From the NCBI GenBank assembly GCA_041557595.1, contig JBFFGE010000035.1, positions 1-29,296 of the forward strand: 29,296 nucleotides of DNA, given 5' to 3'. Of the stretch, positions 15,642 through 23,316 are shown one piece after another. The DNA comes from JAOTYV01 sp041557595 (GTDB lineage Bacteria; Pseudomonadota; Alphaproteobacteria; UBA8366). Both the position numbers and the translations under genes were made by a program. Below the pieces are notes generated by a model. The model was not told where the DNA came from and made no database searches. It was given only the letters and a program-made list of their open reading frames with translations. Position 1 is the first letter of the stretch, and each line of letters starts with the position of its first letter.

Positions 15642-16310
15642 CTACGCCGGCAACAGATCCGCGAAGACGAATCTGTCGCGCTCGACGATCTTGCCGGGGG
15701 TTATGGCGATCGGGCGGACGAACATCGGGCCTTGATGGACGAAGCTGTGAAACTCGCCGTTCTCGCCGCAGGGGTCGACACCGTCGGGCAGACCGTCGAG
15801 GAATGCCGCATCGAATGCGCGGCCGGCGAAGGCCGGATCGAGCTGTTTCGGGTCGACGCAGGTAACGCGTGCGGCCAGCCCGGATGCCACCATCTCGCGG
15901 GCCAGCTCGCTCGTATTCAGTCCCCAGAGCGGGAACACCGGTTCGATGCCGGTGCCGGCCAGATTGTCCTCCCGGTAGCGCCGCACGTCTTCGAGGAACA
16001 GGTCGCCGAATGCGAAAGCCTCGACGCCGATTTTCCGGGTTTCGGTGACCGCCTCGGCCATGCGCTCTTCGTAGATTTCGTTGGGGCAGGGGTGCGGGAT
16101 CGGCACTTTGAGCAGCGGTAGCCCGGCGGCCTCGGCCTGTCGGTCGAGCAGGCTTTCGCGCACCGCGTGCATGGCGACCCGCGCCGCCGCCTCGTTGATC
16201 GTGGTCAGCAGGCCGACGATGTCGAAACCGTCCTGTTGCCGCAGCCGGTGCAGCGCCCAGGCGCTGTCCTTGCCGCTGCTCCAGCACAGGATCAGTTTGG
16301 GTTTACCCAT
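15642..16310 (-). CDS. Dph6-like PP-loop ATPase (adenine nucleotide alpha hydrolase family)
   Basis: The 222-residue protein has the N-terminal PP-loop LCWSSGKDSAWALHRL, which binds ATP and adenylates the substrate, and the family motifs HPCPNEIYEERM, AFGDLFLEDVRRYRE, GIEPVFPLWG and GENGEFHSFVHQGPMF. It is homologous to eukaryotic/archaeal diphthine-ammonia ligase (Dph6). Bacteria do not make diphthamide on EF-G, so the bacterial substrate is probably different and unknown. I chose the ATG giving MGKPKLILCW because a GGGA lies 9 bases upstream; ATGs at 16316 and 16319 are alternatives. The 5' end and its ribosome binding site lie inside a copy of the intergenic repeat, and another copy lies past the 3' end. 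The gene ends with TAG. Confidence 0.88.
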   Translation of the reverse strand: MGKPKLILCWSSGKDSAWALHRLRQQDGFDIVGLLTTINEAAARVAMHAVRESLLDRQAEAAGLPLLKVPIPHPCPNEIYEERMAEAVTETRKIGVEAFAFGDLFLEDVRRYREDNLAGTGIEPVFPLWGLNTSELAREMVASGLAARVTCVDPKQLDPAFAGRAFDAAFLDGLPDGVDPCGENGEFHSFVHQGPMFVRPIAITPGKIVERDRFVFADLLPA

Positions 16311-16316
16311 GCGCAT

Positions 16317-16397
16317 CATTCCCGCGAAGGCGAAAATTCAGTAATTTCAGAAAGTTATGGATTCCGGATCGTTGCTTCGCATCGTCCGGAATGACGA
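16317..16397. repeat. palindromic intergenic repeat, copy B
   Basis: This is a direct copy of the repeat at 15517-15598. The right half (TGGATTCCGGATC to GTCCGGAATGACGAG) is well conserved. The left hairpin is degenerate because its second arm has mutated. It abuts the start of the Dph6-like gene and supplies that gene's leader. Confidence 0.75.
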
Positions 16398-16426
16398 GTA
16401 CCGCAGTCCGGCCCCTAGAGCAGCGC

Positions 16427-16518
16427 GCGCCCATTTGGGCGCACATAAGCTGTTCTATCTTTATAGAATCGATCAACTCTTCTGCCTTTAATTGATTCCA
16501 ATCAAAGGCAGGTTGATC
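16427..16518 (-). terminator. three consecutive hairpins after the SUF operon
   Basis: Going downstream from sufA there are three inverted repeats. The first is a long imperfect stem between GATCAAC (16471-16477) and GTTGATC (16512-16518), with inner CTGCCTTT/AAAGGCAG pairing. The second is TTCTAT-CTTT-ATAGAA (16453-16468). The third is GCGCCC-ATTT-GGGCGC (16427-16442). Together they probably end the operon's transcript or protect its 3' end. A run of U residues is lacking. Confidence 0.6.
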
Positions 16519-16853
16519 TAGACGTGGAAGGATTCGCCGCAGCCGCAGCGGCCCTTTTCGTTCGGATTGCTGAAGACGAAGCCGGATTGCAGCTTGTCCT
16601 CCTGGTAATCCATTTCCGAGCCGATCAGGAACATCGTGGCTGCCGGGTCGATCAGGATGGTGACGCCCTTGTCCTCGACCAGCTCCTCGAACTTCTTCTG
16701 TTCCTCGGCGTATTCGACGAAATAGCTCATGCCCGAGCAGCCCTGCGCCTTGACGCCGACGCGAAGCCCGACGATCGGCTTTTCCGATTTTGACATCAGA
16801 TACTTAGCGCGTTCCGCCGCCGCATCGGTAAGGGTTAACATTGGTGCTGCCAT
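16518..16853 (-). CDS. sufA: A-type iron-sulfur carrier (SufA/ErpA family)
   Basis: This 111-residue HesB/IscA-family protein carries Fe-S clusters from the SUF scaffold to target proteins. The three cluster-binding cysteines are present: Cys39 (KAQGCSGMSYF) and Cys103/Cys105 (GRCGCGESFHV at the very C-terminus). It is the last gene of the minus-strand SUF operon, 36 bases after sufT. The position in the operon favours SufA over ErpA, although sequence alone does not separate them well. It ends with TAG and is followed at once by three hairpins. Confidence 0.93.
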   Translation of the reverse strand: MAAPMLTLTDAAAERAKYLMSKSEKPIVGLRVGVKAQGCSGMSYFVEYAEEQKKFEELVEDKGVTILIDPAATMFLIGSEMDYQEDKLQSGFVFSNPNEKGRCGCGESFHV

Positions 16854-16889
16854 GATGGTCTCTTTCGTCTTTAAAGTCCGTTTTGTAGT

Positions 16890-17327
16890 CTACCACATAT
16901 CGAGGGCGAATCGCGCATCTTCCGACATGCGATCCTTGGTCCAGGGCGGGTCCCAGACCAGCGCCACGGTCACCTCGCCGATGCCGTCCAGGGCCGCTAC
17001 TGCGTGGCCGACCTGTCCCGGCATTTCGCCGGCCACCGGACAGGCCGGCGCGGTCAGGGTCATGCGGATCGAGACGTTGCCGTCATCGGCGATCTTGACC
17101 TCATATATAAGGCCCAAATCGTAAATATTTACCGGTATCTCCGGATCGTGAACGCTCTTCAAAGCCTCGATCACGGTCGCTTCGTCGGCGATTGTCTGTC
17201 CCGCCGGCAGGGGCGTCCCTACCTTGGCGATCAGGGTGTCGCCCTCGGCGGTCGCCGCGCCGGGCATGAAGTCCTGCAGGCTGAGCCCGTCTTCGCCGTC
17301 GCGCTTGGGGGTGTCGTCCGGCGTCAT
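16890..17327 (-). CDS. sufT: SufT, MIP18/DUF59 Fe-S maturation protein
   Basis: The 145-residue protein has a variable acidic N-terminus (about 1-50) and a DUF59 domain with VHDPEIPVNIYDLGLIYEVKI (60-80), RMTLTAPACPVAGEMP (Cys96) and a C-terminal VTVALVWDPPWTKDRMS. SufT-family proteins help mature certain Fe-S enzymes and are commonly encoded at the end of SUF operons. The start codon follows the sufU stop by a single base (TGACATG), implying coupled translation. It ends with TAG. Confidence 0.93.
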   Translation of the reverse strand: MTPDDTPKRDGEDGLSLQDFMPGAATAEGDTLIAKVGTPLPAGQTIADEATVIEALKSVHDPEIPVNIYDLGLIYEVKIADDGNVSIRMTLTAPACPVAGEMPGQVGHAVAALDGIGEVTVALVWDPPWTKDRMSEDARFALDMW

Positions 17328-17328
17328 G

Positions 17329-17796
17329 TCATGCCTCCGTGCTGATCTCGTCCTTGCCCTCGATCGCCGCGTTCAGCGTATGCCAGGGCAGGGTGGCGCA
17401 TTTCACGCGCACGGGAAATTGCCGCACGCCGGACAAAACCTGGAGCTTTTCGACGTCTTCATCGACATCGGCGCCCATGCCGTCCGGGCTGTCTTCGGTG
17501 CACATGCGCTGGAAGTCCTCGAACAGGCGTTGTGCCTCGGCGGCGGATTTGCCTTTGACGATTTCGGTCATCATCGAGGCCGAGGCCATGGAGATGGCGC
17601 AGCCCTTGCCGACGAAGGCGGCGTCCCGGATCATCCCGCCGTCGTCTACATCGATGTAGACGACAAGCTGGTCACCGCACAGCGGGTTGCGGCCCGCGGC
17701 CTCGCCGCTGGGGTGCTCCGGCCGGCGGAAATTCCGCGGCTTCTTGCCGTGGTCCAGGATGACTTCCTGGTACAGTTCGCGCAGTTCGTCGAGCAT
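17329..17796 (-). CDS. sufU: SufU, NifU-N/IscU-like sulfur acceptor
   Basis: The 155-residue SUF-type IscU homologue accepts persulfide sulfur from SufS through a zinc-bound cysteine. The conserved ligands are Cys40 and Asp42 (NPLCGDQL), Cys66 (GKGCAISMASASM) and Cys133 (RVKCATLPWHTL). The insertion between the second and third cysteines (about residues 85-115) is the feature that distinguishes SufU from IscU. I chose the ATG giving MLDELRELYQ, whose A is shared with the sufS stop (TGATG); the frame extends 44 residues upstream within sufS. No sufE is present in the operon, so SufU is probably the SufS partner here. Confidence 0.94.
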   Translation of the reverse strand: MLDELRELYQEVILDHGKKPRNFRRPEHPSGEAAGRNPLCGDQLVVYIDVDDGGMIRDAAFVGKGCAISMASASMMTEIVKGKSAAEAQRLFEDFQRMCTEDSPDGMGADVDEDVEKLQVLSGVRQFPVRVKCATLPWHTLNAAIEGKDEISTEA

Positions 17797-19067
17797 CAGC
17801 CGAAAATCTCCTGCACCGTTTCGAGCGCCCGGGCGAGCGTGTCCGCCTCGGCCCGTGTGTTGTAAAGGCCGAAGGACGCGCGCGCCGTGGCCGCCACGCC
17901 CATCCGGTTCATCAGCGGTTCGGCGCAATGGTGGCCGGCGCGAATGGCGACGCCGGCGCGGTCGATGATCGTGCTGATGTCGTGCGCATGCGCCGCGTCC
18001 ATGGCGAAGGAGACCACCGCCGCCTTGTTCGGCGCCGTGCCGATCAGCCGGAGCCCGTCGATCGAGGCGAGGCGCTGGGTCGCGTAAGTGAGCAGGTCTC
18101 GTTCATGGGCGGCGATATGGTCCAGCCCCAGCGCGGTGACGTAGTCGACGGCGGCGGCCAACCCGATCGCCTGCACGATGGCCGGCGTGCCGGCCTCGAA
18201 TTTCGCGGGCAGCGCCGCCCAGGTGGATTTCTCGTACGTTACGGAACTGATCATGTCGCCGCCGCCGAGGAAGGGCGGCATCGCGTCGAGCAGCGCTTCC
18301 TTGCCGTACAGCACGCCGATCCCGGTCGGGCCATACAGCTTGTGTCCGGTGATGCCGTAGAAATCGCAGTCGATATCCTGCACGTCGACCGGCATATGCA
18401 CGACCGCCTGCGCCCCGTCGAGCAGCACCTTGGCGCCCGCGTCATGGGCCAGCCGGGTGATCTCCTTGGCCGGGGTGATCGTGCCCAGCACGTTGGACGT
18501 GTGGGTCATGGCTACCAGCTTCGTGCGGTCGGTCAGCAGCGCCTTGTAGGCGTCGAGCAGGAATTCCCCGTCGTCGCTGACCGGCGCGATCTTGAGCGTC
18601 AGGCCGAGCTCGTCGCGCAACATCTGCCAAGGCACGATGTTGGAGTGGTGCTCCATTTCGGAAATGACGATTTCGTCGCCGGCCTTCAGGTTCTCGCGGC
18701 CCCATGTCCGCGCCACGAGGTTGATCGCTTCCGTGACGTTGCGGGTGAAGATGATTTCCTTGCGGTCGCGGGCGTTGAGGAAGTGCCGCAGCGTGTCCCG
18801 CGCGCCTTCGTACAGCGCGGTCGCGCGTTCGCTCAGATAGTAGGCGCCGCGGTGCACATTGGCGTATTCGGATTCATAGACCCGGCACATCGTATCGATG
18901 ACCGCGCGCGGCTTCTGGGCCGAGGCGGCGCTGTCGAGAAACACCAGCGGCTTGCCGTGGACTTCCGTCGCCAGCGCCGGGAAGTCGGCCCGTACCCGTT
19001 CGACATCGAAACCCGTGACCGGGCTCGCGTCGGCGGCGGTGCGCGCCGGATTGCTTTGATCGTTCAT
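17796..19067 (-). CDS. sufS: SufS cysteine desulfurase
   Basis: This PLP enzyme of 423 residues converts cysteine to alanine and hands the persulfide to SufU. The PLP lysine is Lys243 in FYGITGHKLYGPTGIG, and the catalytic cysteine is Cys381 in IRAGHHCAEPLMNRMG, the short-loop group II type. Also visible are LDSAASAQKPRAVID near the N-terminus, EMEHHSNIVPWQ and HTSNVLGTITP. The start overlaps the sufD stop (ATGA) and the stop overlaps the sufU start, so the operon is translationally coupled here. The product is cytosolic. Confidence 0.97.
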   Translation of the reverse strand: MNDQSNPARTAADASPVTGFDVERVRADFPALATEVHGKPLVFLDSAASAQKPRAVIDTMCRVYESEYANVHRGAYYLSERATALYEGARDTLRHFLNARDRKEIIFTRNVTEAINLVARTWGRENLKAGDEIVISEMEHHSNIVPWQMLRDELGLTLKIAPVSDDGEFLLDAYKALLTDRTKLVAMTHTSNVLGTITPAKEITRLAHDAGAKVLLDGAQAVVHMPVDVQDIDCDFYGITGHKLYGPTGIGVLYGKEALLDAMPPFLGGGDMISSVTYEKSTWAALPAKFEAGTPAIVQAIGLAAAVDYVTALGLDHIAAHERDLLTYATQRLASIDGLRLIGTAPNKAAVVSFAMDAAHAHDISTIIDRAGVAIRAGHHCAEPLMNRMGVAATARASFGLYNTRAEADTLARALETVQEIFG

Positions 19068-20422
19068 GTGCCCACCCCTGTCTTTTCGGTCGCGCCGTCA
19101 TGCCGCCCTTCTGTCAGCCATCCCGCGACGATGTCGCGCAAGGCGTTCCGCATGGTCGGGCGCAAGATTTCGTCGATCGTCTCGCCGATGAACGCCTCGA
19201 CCAGGAGGCCGCGCGCCGTTTCCGGATCGATGCCGCGCGCTTCCAGGTAAAACAGCGCGTCCTCGTCCAGCTCCCCGGCCGTGGCACCGTGACCGCATTT
19301 CACGTCGTCGGCGTAGATTTCCAGCTCCGGCTTGGAATCGATTTCCGCGCCGCGCGACAGCAGAAGCGTCTTGTTGATCTGGTGTCCGTCGGTTTTCTGC
19401 GCATCGCGCCGCACCAGGATCTTGCCCTGAAACACGCCGCGCGCCTGATCGTCCACGACGCCTTTGTAGACCTCGCGCGATTTGCTTTCCGGCGCGGCGT
19501 GGTCGATCAACGTGGTGTTGTCCGCATGCTGCTTACCGCGCAGCAGATAGGTGCCGTTCAGATGGCATTCCGCGTGCGATCCGAGAATATGGGCGGCGAT
19601 CTCGTTGCGCGCCAGATGGGCGCCGATCTGCAGGACGAAGCTGTCATAGACGGCTTTCGCCGCAATTTCGACGCCGGTCGTCGCGGTATGCCAGGCGGCC
19701 GGATGATCGTTCTGCAATTTGTAATGCTGCAGCACGGCGCCGTCGCCGAGCGTCGCTTCGACGACCGTATTGGTGAAATACGCACCGTCGCCCGCGCCGA
19801 CATGGCTCTCCAGCACACAGCCATGGCTGCCCGCGTCGGCGACGATCAACAGCCGCGGATGGAAGGCGACCGGTTCGCCGCGCGCCGCGCCGATGGAAAT
19901 CACGTGCAGCGGCCGTTCGAGCGTTACGCCTTCGGCCAGGTGGACATACACTCCGTCGCCGAATTGGGCGGTGTTCAGCGCGGCCAGCGATGCCTCGTTT
20001 TGGCCGGAGATCCGGTCGAGATGTGGCTCCAGCAGGCCGTCTCGCGAGGCCAGCGCGTCGGCGATTCCCAGCACGGTCGCCCCCGCCGGCAAGTCGCCCA
20101 GCTTCGAAAGGTCGGCCCGGAACTGGCCGTTGACCAGCACCGCCACGGCCCCTTCGGCCGTGATGGCGGCGCCCACCGGCACGCTGTCGACCGACGGCGC
20201 GTCAGTCAGCGCAGCCGCCTTGAAGCCGACCCGCGGCAATCGATTGAGGTTGGTGAATTTCCAGGATTCCAGCCGCGGCGTCGGCAGTCCGGCCGCCCGA
20301 TAGCGATCCCGGGCGCCGGCGCGGCGATCCTGCAGCCAACCGAGATCCTGCCGCGGCAGGGTCGCGGCCACGCCGTCCAACTGTTCGGCGAAGGCGGTGA
20401 GGGGGGTGGATTTGGAAGCCAT
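19064..20422 (-). CDS. sufD: SufD, scaffold complex subunit
   Basis: SufD forms the SufBC2D scaffold on which Fe-S clusters are built. The protein (about 452 residues) shows the SufBD beta-helix core with LRGKQHADNTTLIDHAAPESKSREVYKGVVDDQARGVFQGKI (split over 19417-19545) and the C-terminal signature ADDVKCGHGATAGELDEDALFYLEARGI (19222-19305). The conserved C-terminal His of SufD is in this CGHG stretch. I chose the ATG giving MASKSTPL with GGAG about 12 bases upstream; a GTG at 20443, overlapping the sufC stop, is the alternative. The stop overlaps the sufS start. Confidence 0.95.
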   Translation of the reverse strand: MASKSTPLTAFAEQLDGVAATLPRQDLGWLQDRRAGARDRYRAAGLPTPRLESWKFTNLNRLPRVGFKAAALTDAPSVDSVPVGAAITAEGAVAVLVNGQFRADLSKLGDLPAGATVLGIADALASRDGLLEPHLDRISGQNEASLAALNTAQFGDGVYVHLAEGVTLERPLHVISIGAARGEPVAFHPRLLIVADAGSHGCVLESHVGAGDGAYFTNTVVEATLGDGAVLQHYKLQNDHPAAWHTATTGVEIAAKAVYDSFVLQIGAHLARNEIAAHILGSHAECHLNGTYLLRGKQHADNTTLIDHAAPESKSREVYKGVVDDQARGVFQGKILVRRDAQKTDGHQINKTLLLSRGAEIDSKPELEIYADDVKCGHGATAGELDEDALFYLEARGIDPETARGLLVEAFIGETIDEILRPTMRNALRDIVAGWLTEGRHDGATEKTGVGT

Positions 20423-20439
20423 GGTGATTCGGTCTCCGG

Positions 20440-21201
20440 TCACGCCGCGTCGGCGTCGGTGTATTTCGCATAGCCGCTGGCCTCGAGCTCCTGGGCCAGT
20501 TCCTTGCCGCCTGATGCGACGATCCGGCCGTTGGCGAGGACATGCACGAAATCCGGCTCGATATACCCGAGCAGTCGCTGGTAGTGGGTGATGATCAGCA
20601 TCGAGCGATCGGGTGATCGCATCGCATTGACGCCGTCCGCCACGACCTTGAGGGCATCGATGTCGAGCCCGGAATCGGTCTCGTCCAGGATCGCTAGGCT
20701 GGGTTCCAGCACCGCCATCTGCAGCACTTCGTTGCGCTTTTTCTCGCCGCCGGAGAAGCCGACATTGACCGCGCGCTTCAGCATTTCGTCGCCGACGCCA
20801 AGCTCCTTGGCCTTGCCCCGGACATGCTTGAGAAATTGCATGGCGTCGAGCTCGTCTTCGCCGCGGTGTTTGCGGACAGCGTTGAGCGCCGCCTTCAGGA
20901 AGGTTGTCCCGGCGACGCCGGGAATTTCGACCGGGTACTGGAAGGCCAGGAAAATACCTTCGCAGGCACGCTCGTTCGGCTCCAGGTCGAGCAGGTTCTT
21001 GCCCTTGTACAGAACGTCGCCCGAGGTCACCTCATAGCCGTCGCGGCCCGCCAGTACATAGGACAGCGTGCTCTTGCCGGTGCCGTTCGGGCCCATGATC
21101 GCATGAATTTCCCCGGCGCCGATGGTCAGGTCGAGCCCTTTGAGGATTTTCTTGCCGCCGATACCGGCGTGGAGGTTCTTGATGTCGAGCAGAGAGGTCA
21201 T
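20440..21201 (-). CDS. sufC: SufC, ABC-type ATPase of the SUF scaffold
   Basis: This 253-residue cytosolic ATPase powers conformational change in the SufBC2D complex. Walker A is GPNGTGKST (37-45), the ABC signature is FSGGEKKRNEV (149-159) and Walker B is LAILDETDSGLD (169-180), all typical of SufC. The EGIFLAFQYPVEIPGV stretch (81-96) carries the Q-loop region. The gene starts 52 bases after sufB, the largest gap inside the operon, and ends next to sufD. Confidence 0.97.
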   Translation of the reverse strand: MTSLLDIKNLHAGIGGKKILKGLDLTIGAGEIHAIMGPNGTGKSTLSYVLAGRDGYEVTSGDVLYKGKNLLDLEPNERACEGIFLAFQYPVEIPGVAGTTFLKAALNAVRKHRGEDELDAMQFLKHVRGKAKELGVGDEMLKRAVNVGFSGGEKKRNEVLQMAVLEPSLAILDETDSGLDIDALKVVADGVNAMRSPDRSMLIITHYQRLLGYIEPDFVHVLANGRIVASGGKELAQELEASGYAKYTDADAA

Positions 21202-21253
21202 CGTTTCGTGCCTTCGCTTTTCTTGGCTTTGGTGTCTTGTCGGAGGGTTCGGC

Positions 21254-22708
21254 TCAGCCGACGCTGCCCTCCAGGCTGATGCCGACCAGCTTCTGGGCTT
21301 CCACCGCGAATTCCATCGGCAGCTGCTGCAATACTTCCTTGCAGAACCCGTTGACGATCAGGGCGATCGCCTCTTCGTCGGACAGGCCGCGCTGGCGGCA
21401 GTAGAAAAGCTGGTCGTCGCTGATCTTCGAGGTGGTGGCCTCGTGTTCGACCCGCGCCGAGCGGTTGCGCGCCTCGATATAGGGCACGGTGTGCGCGCCG
21501 CAGCGGTCGCCGACCAGCAGGCTGTCGCATTGGGTGTAGTTGCGCGCGCCTTCCGCCTTCGGCATCACCTTGACCTGGCCGCGATAGGTGCTATCGGAAC
21601 GGCCGGCGGCGATTCCCTTGGCGATGATGGTCGAGCTGGTATTGCGGCCGATATGGATCATCTTGGTGCCGGTATCGGCCTGCTGCATGTTGTTCGTGAT
21701 GGCGACCGAATAGAACTCGCCGACCGAATTGTCGCCCTCGAGAATACAGCTCGGATATTTCCAGGTGATCGCCGAGCCGGTTTCCACCTGGGTCCAGGAT
21801 ATTTTCGAGTTGCGGCCGCGGCAGGCGCCCCGCTTGGTGACGAAATTGTAGATACCGCCAAGGCCGTTCTCGTCGCCGGGATACCAGTTCTGGACGGTCG
21901 AATATTTGATTTCGGCGTCATCCAGCGTGATCAGTTCGACGACCGCCGCGTGAAGCTGGTTTTCGTCGCGCATCGGCGCGGTGCAGCCCTCGAGATAGCT
22001 CACATAGGAGCCTTCGTCGGCGATGATCAACGTGCGCTCGAACTGGCCGGTATTCTCCGCGTTGATGCGGAAATAGGTGCTCAGCTCCATCGGGCAGCGC
22101 ACGCCCTTCGGGATGTAGACGAAGGAACCGTCGGTGAAGACGGCCGAATTCAGGCAGGCATGCTTGTTGTCGCCATAGGGCACCACGGATCCGAGGTACT
22201 TCCGCACCAGCTCCGGGTGTTCCTGCACCGCCTCGGAAATCGAACAGAAGATGATGCCCTGTTCCTCGAGTTTTCCCTTGTAGGTCGTGGCCACCGAAAC
22301 GCTGTCAAAGACCGCGTCGACGGCGACGCCGGCCAGCATTTCCTGTTCCTTCAGAGGGATGCCCAGCTTCGCATAGGTTTCCAGCAGTTTCGGGTCGACC
22401 TCGTCGAGCGATTTCGGCTTGTCATCGTCCGATTTCGGCGCGGCGTAGTAATAGGCGTCCTGATAGTCGATCGGCGGGAATTCCACTTTGGCCCATTCCG
22501 GCTCCGGCATCTCCAGCCAATGGGCGAACGCCTTGAGCCGCCATTCGAGCAGCCATTCCGGCTCGTTCTTCTTGGCCGAAATGAAGCGGACGATATTTTC
22601 GTTCAGTCCCTTCGGCGCATAATCCAGATCGATATCGGTGACGAAGCCGTATTTATACTTCTCGCCGACGGATTTGACTTGTTCGACGGTTTTTGCGGTC
22701 GCGGCCAT
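21254..22708 (-). CDS. sufB: SufB, scaffold complex subunit
   Basis: The 484-residue SufB is the main site of Fe-S cluster assembly in SufBC2D. Typical stretches are GFVTDIDLDYAPKGLNE, PEWLLEWRLKAFAHW, FTDGSFVYIPKGVRCPMELSTYFR (split over 22067-22140), CTAPMRDENQLHAAVVEL, SWTQVETGSAITWKYPSC, RNYTQCDSLLVGDRCGAHTVPYIE and RVEHEATTSKISDDQLFYCRQRG. Cysteines that could receive sulfur or bind cluster are in QCDSLL and DRCGAH. The ATG follows the regulator's stop by one base (TAAGATG) with a G-rich GGGGGG tract upstream. Confidence 0.97.
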   Translation of the reverse strand: MAATAKTVEQVKSVGEKYKYGFVTDIDLDYAPKGLNENIVRFISAKKNEPEWLLEWRLKAFAHWLEMPEPEWAKVEFPPIDYQDAYYYAAPKSDDDKPKSLDEVDPKLLETYAKLGIPLKEQEMLAGVAVDAVFDSVSVATTYKGKLEEQGIIFCSISEAVQEHPELVRKYLGSVVPYGDNKHACLNSAVFTDGSFVYIPKGVRCPMELSTYFRINAENTGQFERTLIIADEGSYVSYLEGCTAPMRDENQLHAAVVELITLDDAEIKYSTVQNWYPGDENGLGGIYNFVTKRGACRGRNSKISWTQVETGSAITWKYPSCILEGDNSVGEFYSVAITNNMQQADTGTKMIHIGRNTSSTIIAKGIAAGRSDSTYRGQVKVMPKAEGARNYTQCDSLLVGDRCGAHTVPYIEARNRSARVEHEATTSKISDDQLFYCRQRGLSDEEAIALIVNGFCKEVLQQLPMEFAVEAQKLVGISLEGSVG

Positions 22709-22709
22709 C

Positions 22710-23183
22710 TTATCGACCCCCCTGACTTGCCGATTTGTTTTTCTTGGTTCGGGCCGGCGGCGCGTCGGCGATGTAGTCGCGCGACGGGCACAGTTCCGCC
22801 AAGGTCACCTCCTGCAGCGCCCGGCGGATGGCCGTGTTCACCTTGTCCCAGCCGCCGCGCATCGGACACAGCGATTCCACGTTGCAGGCATCTTCGGCGC
22901 CCTCGACGCAATCGGTCAGGGCAACGGGTCCGTCCAGCGCCTCGATAATTTCCATGGCGGTGATGTCTTCAAGCGCGCGGCTCAACGCATAGCCGCCATG
23001 GACGCCCCGGTGGGAATCCAGAAGGCCGGACTTCGCGAGCTGCTTCAAGAGCTTGCTGACGGTCGGCGCGGGCAGGCCGGTGGCTTGCGCCAGATCCGGC
23101 GCGGTCGTCACGCCGCCGGGATTCTGGTTGATCTGGGACATGACGACGACGCCGTAATCGGTCATTCGGCTCAGTCGGATCAC
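22710..23183 (-). CDS. Rrf2-family SUF operon regulator (IscR-like, Fe-S sensing)
   Basis: This 157-residue winged-helix regulator starts MIRLSRMTDYGVVVMSQ and has the Rrf2 DNA-binding region APDLAQATGLPAPTVSKLLKQLAKSGLL (split over 23019-23102) and the wing HRGVHGGYAL. Three cysteines (Cys92, Cys100, Cys106 in DCVEGAEDACNVESLC) match the positions that hold the cluster in IscR. I chose the GTG at 23183 because GGGGGAG lies about 8 bases upstream and the sequence matches the usual start of this family. A GTG at 23210 sits inside a hairpin and is less likely. The gene is first in the operon and is translationally coupled to sufB. Autorepression by the holo-form is the likely mode, supported by an IscR-type box upstream. 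Confidence 0.93.
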   Translation of the reverse strand: MIRLSRMTDYGVVVMSQINQNPGGVTTAPDLAQATGLPAPTVSKLLKQLAKSGLLDSHRGVHGGYALSRALEDITAMEIIEALDGPVALTDCVEGAEDACNVESLCPMRGGWDKVNTAIRRALQEVTLAELCPSRDYIADAPPARTKKNKSASQGGR

Positions 23184-23204
23184 CTTTGGAACTCCCCCGT
23201 TGCC

Positions 23205-23220
23205 GGGCACTTTCGTGCCC
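23205..23220 (-). promoter_or_regulatory. 5'-UTR hairpin with GAAA tetraloop ahead of the SUF regulator
   Basis: In the mRNA sense, GGGCAC-GAAA-GTGCCC forms a perfect 6-bp stem closed by a GNRA tetraloop, about 20 bases before the chosen GTG start. It may stabilise the leader or take part in translational control. Confidence 0.55.
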
Positions 23221-23222
23221 AG

Positions 23223-23247
23223 ATACCGTACAAAAATAGTTCTGTAT
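23223..23247 (-). promoter_or_regulatory. IscR type-1-like operator at the SUF promoter
   Basis: On the minus strand this 25-base site begins ATACAGAACT and ends GTACGGTAT. By eye it agrees with 19 of 25 positions of the E. coli IscR type 1 consensus as I remember it, at exactly the consensus length. It covers a plausible -10 (TATTTT, 23233-23238) paired at 16 bases with TTGGTC (23255-23260) as -35, so bound repressor would block transcription. An ACCAA/TTGGT palindrome (23256-23266) overlaps the -35. Confidence 0.65.
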
Positions 23248-23316
23248 TAATTTGGACCAACTTGGTACGCATTTCAAGGAGGCGCCGCAAGTGTTTTTTT
23301 GTCGCGGCCCGAGGAC

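Noticed and set aside
14368..16287. A 639-codon open frame on the minus strand
   Set aside because: It runs antisense to the enolase-superfamily gene and overlaps the Dph6-like gene in another frame. The translated sequence is low-complexity and without family motifs.
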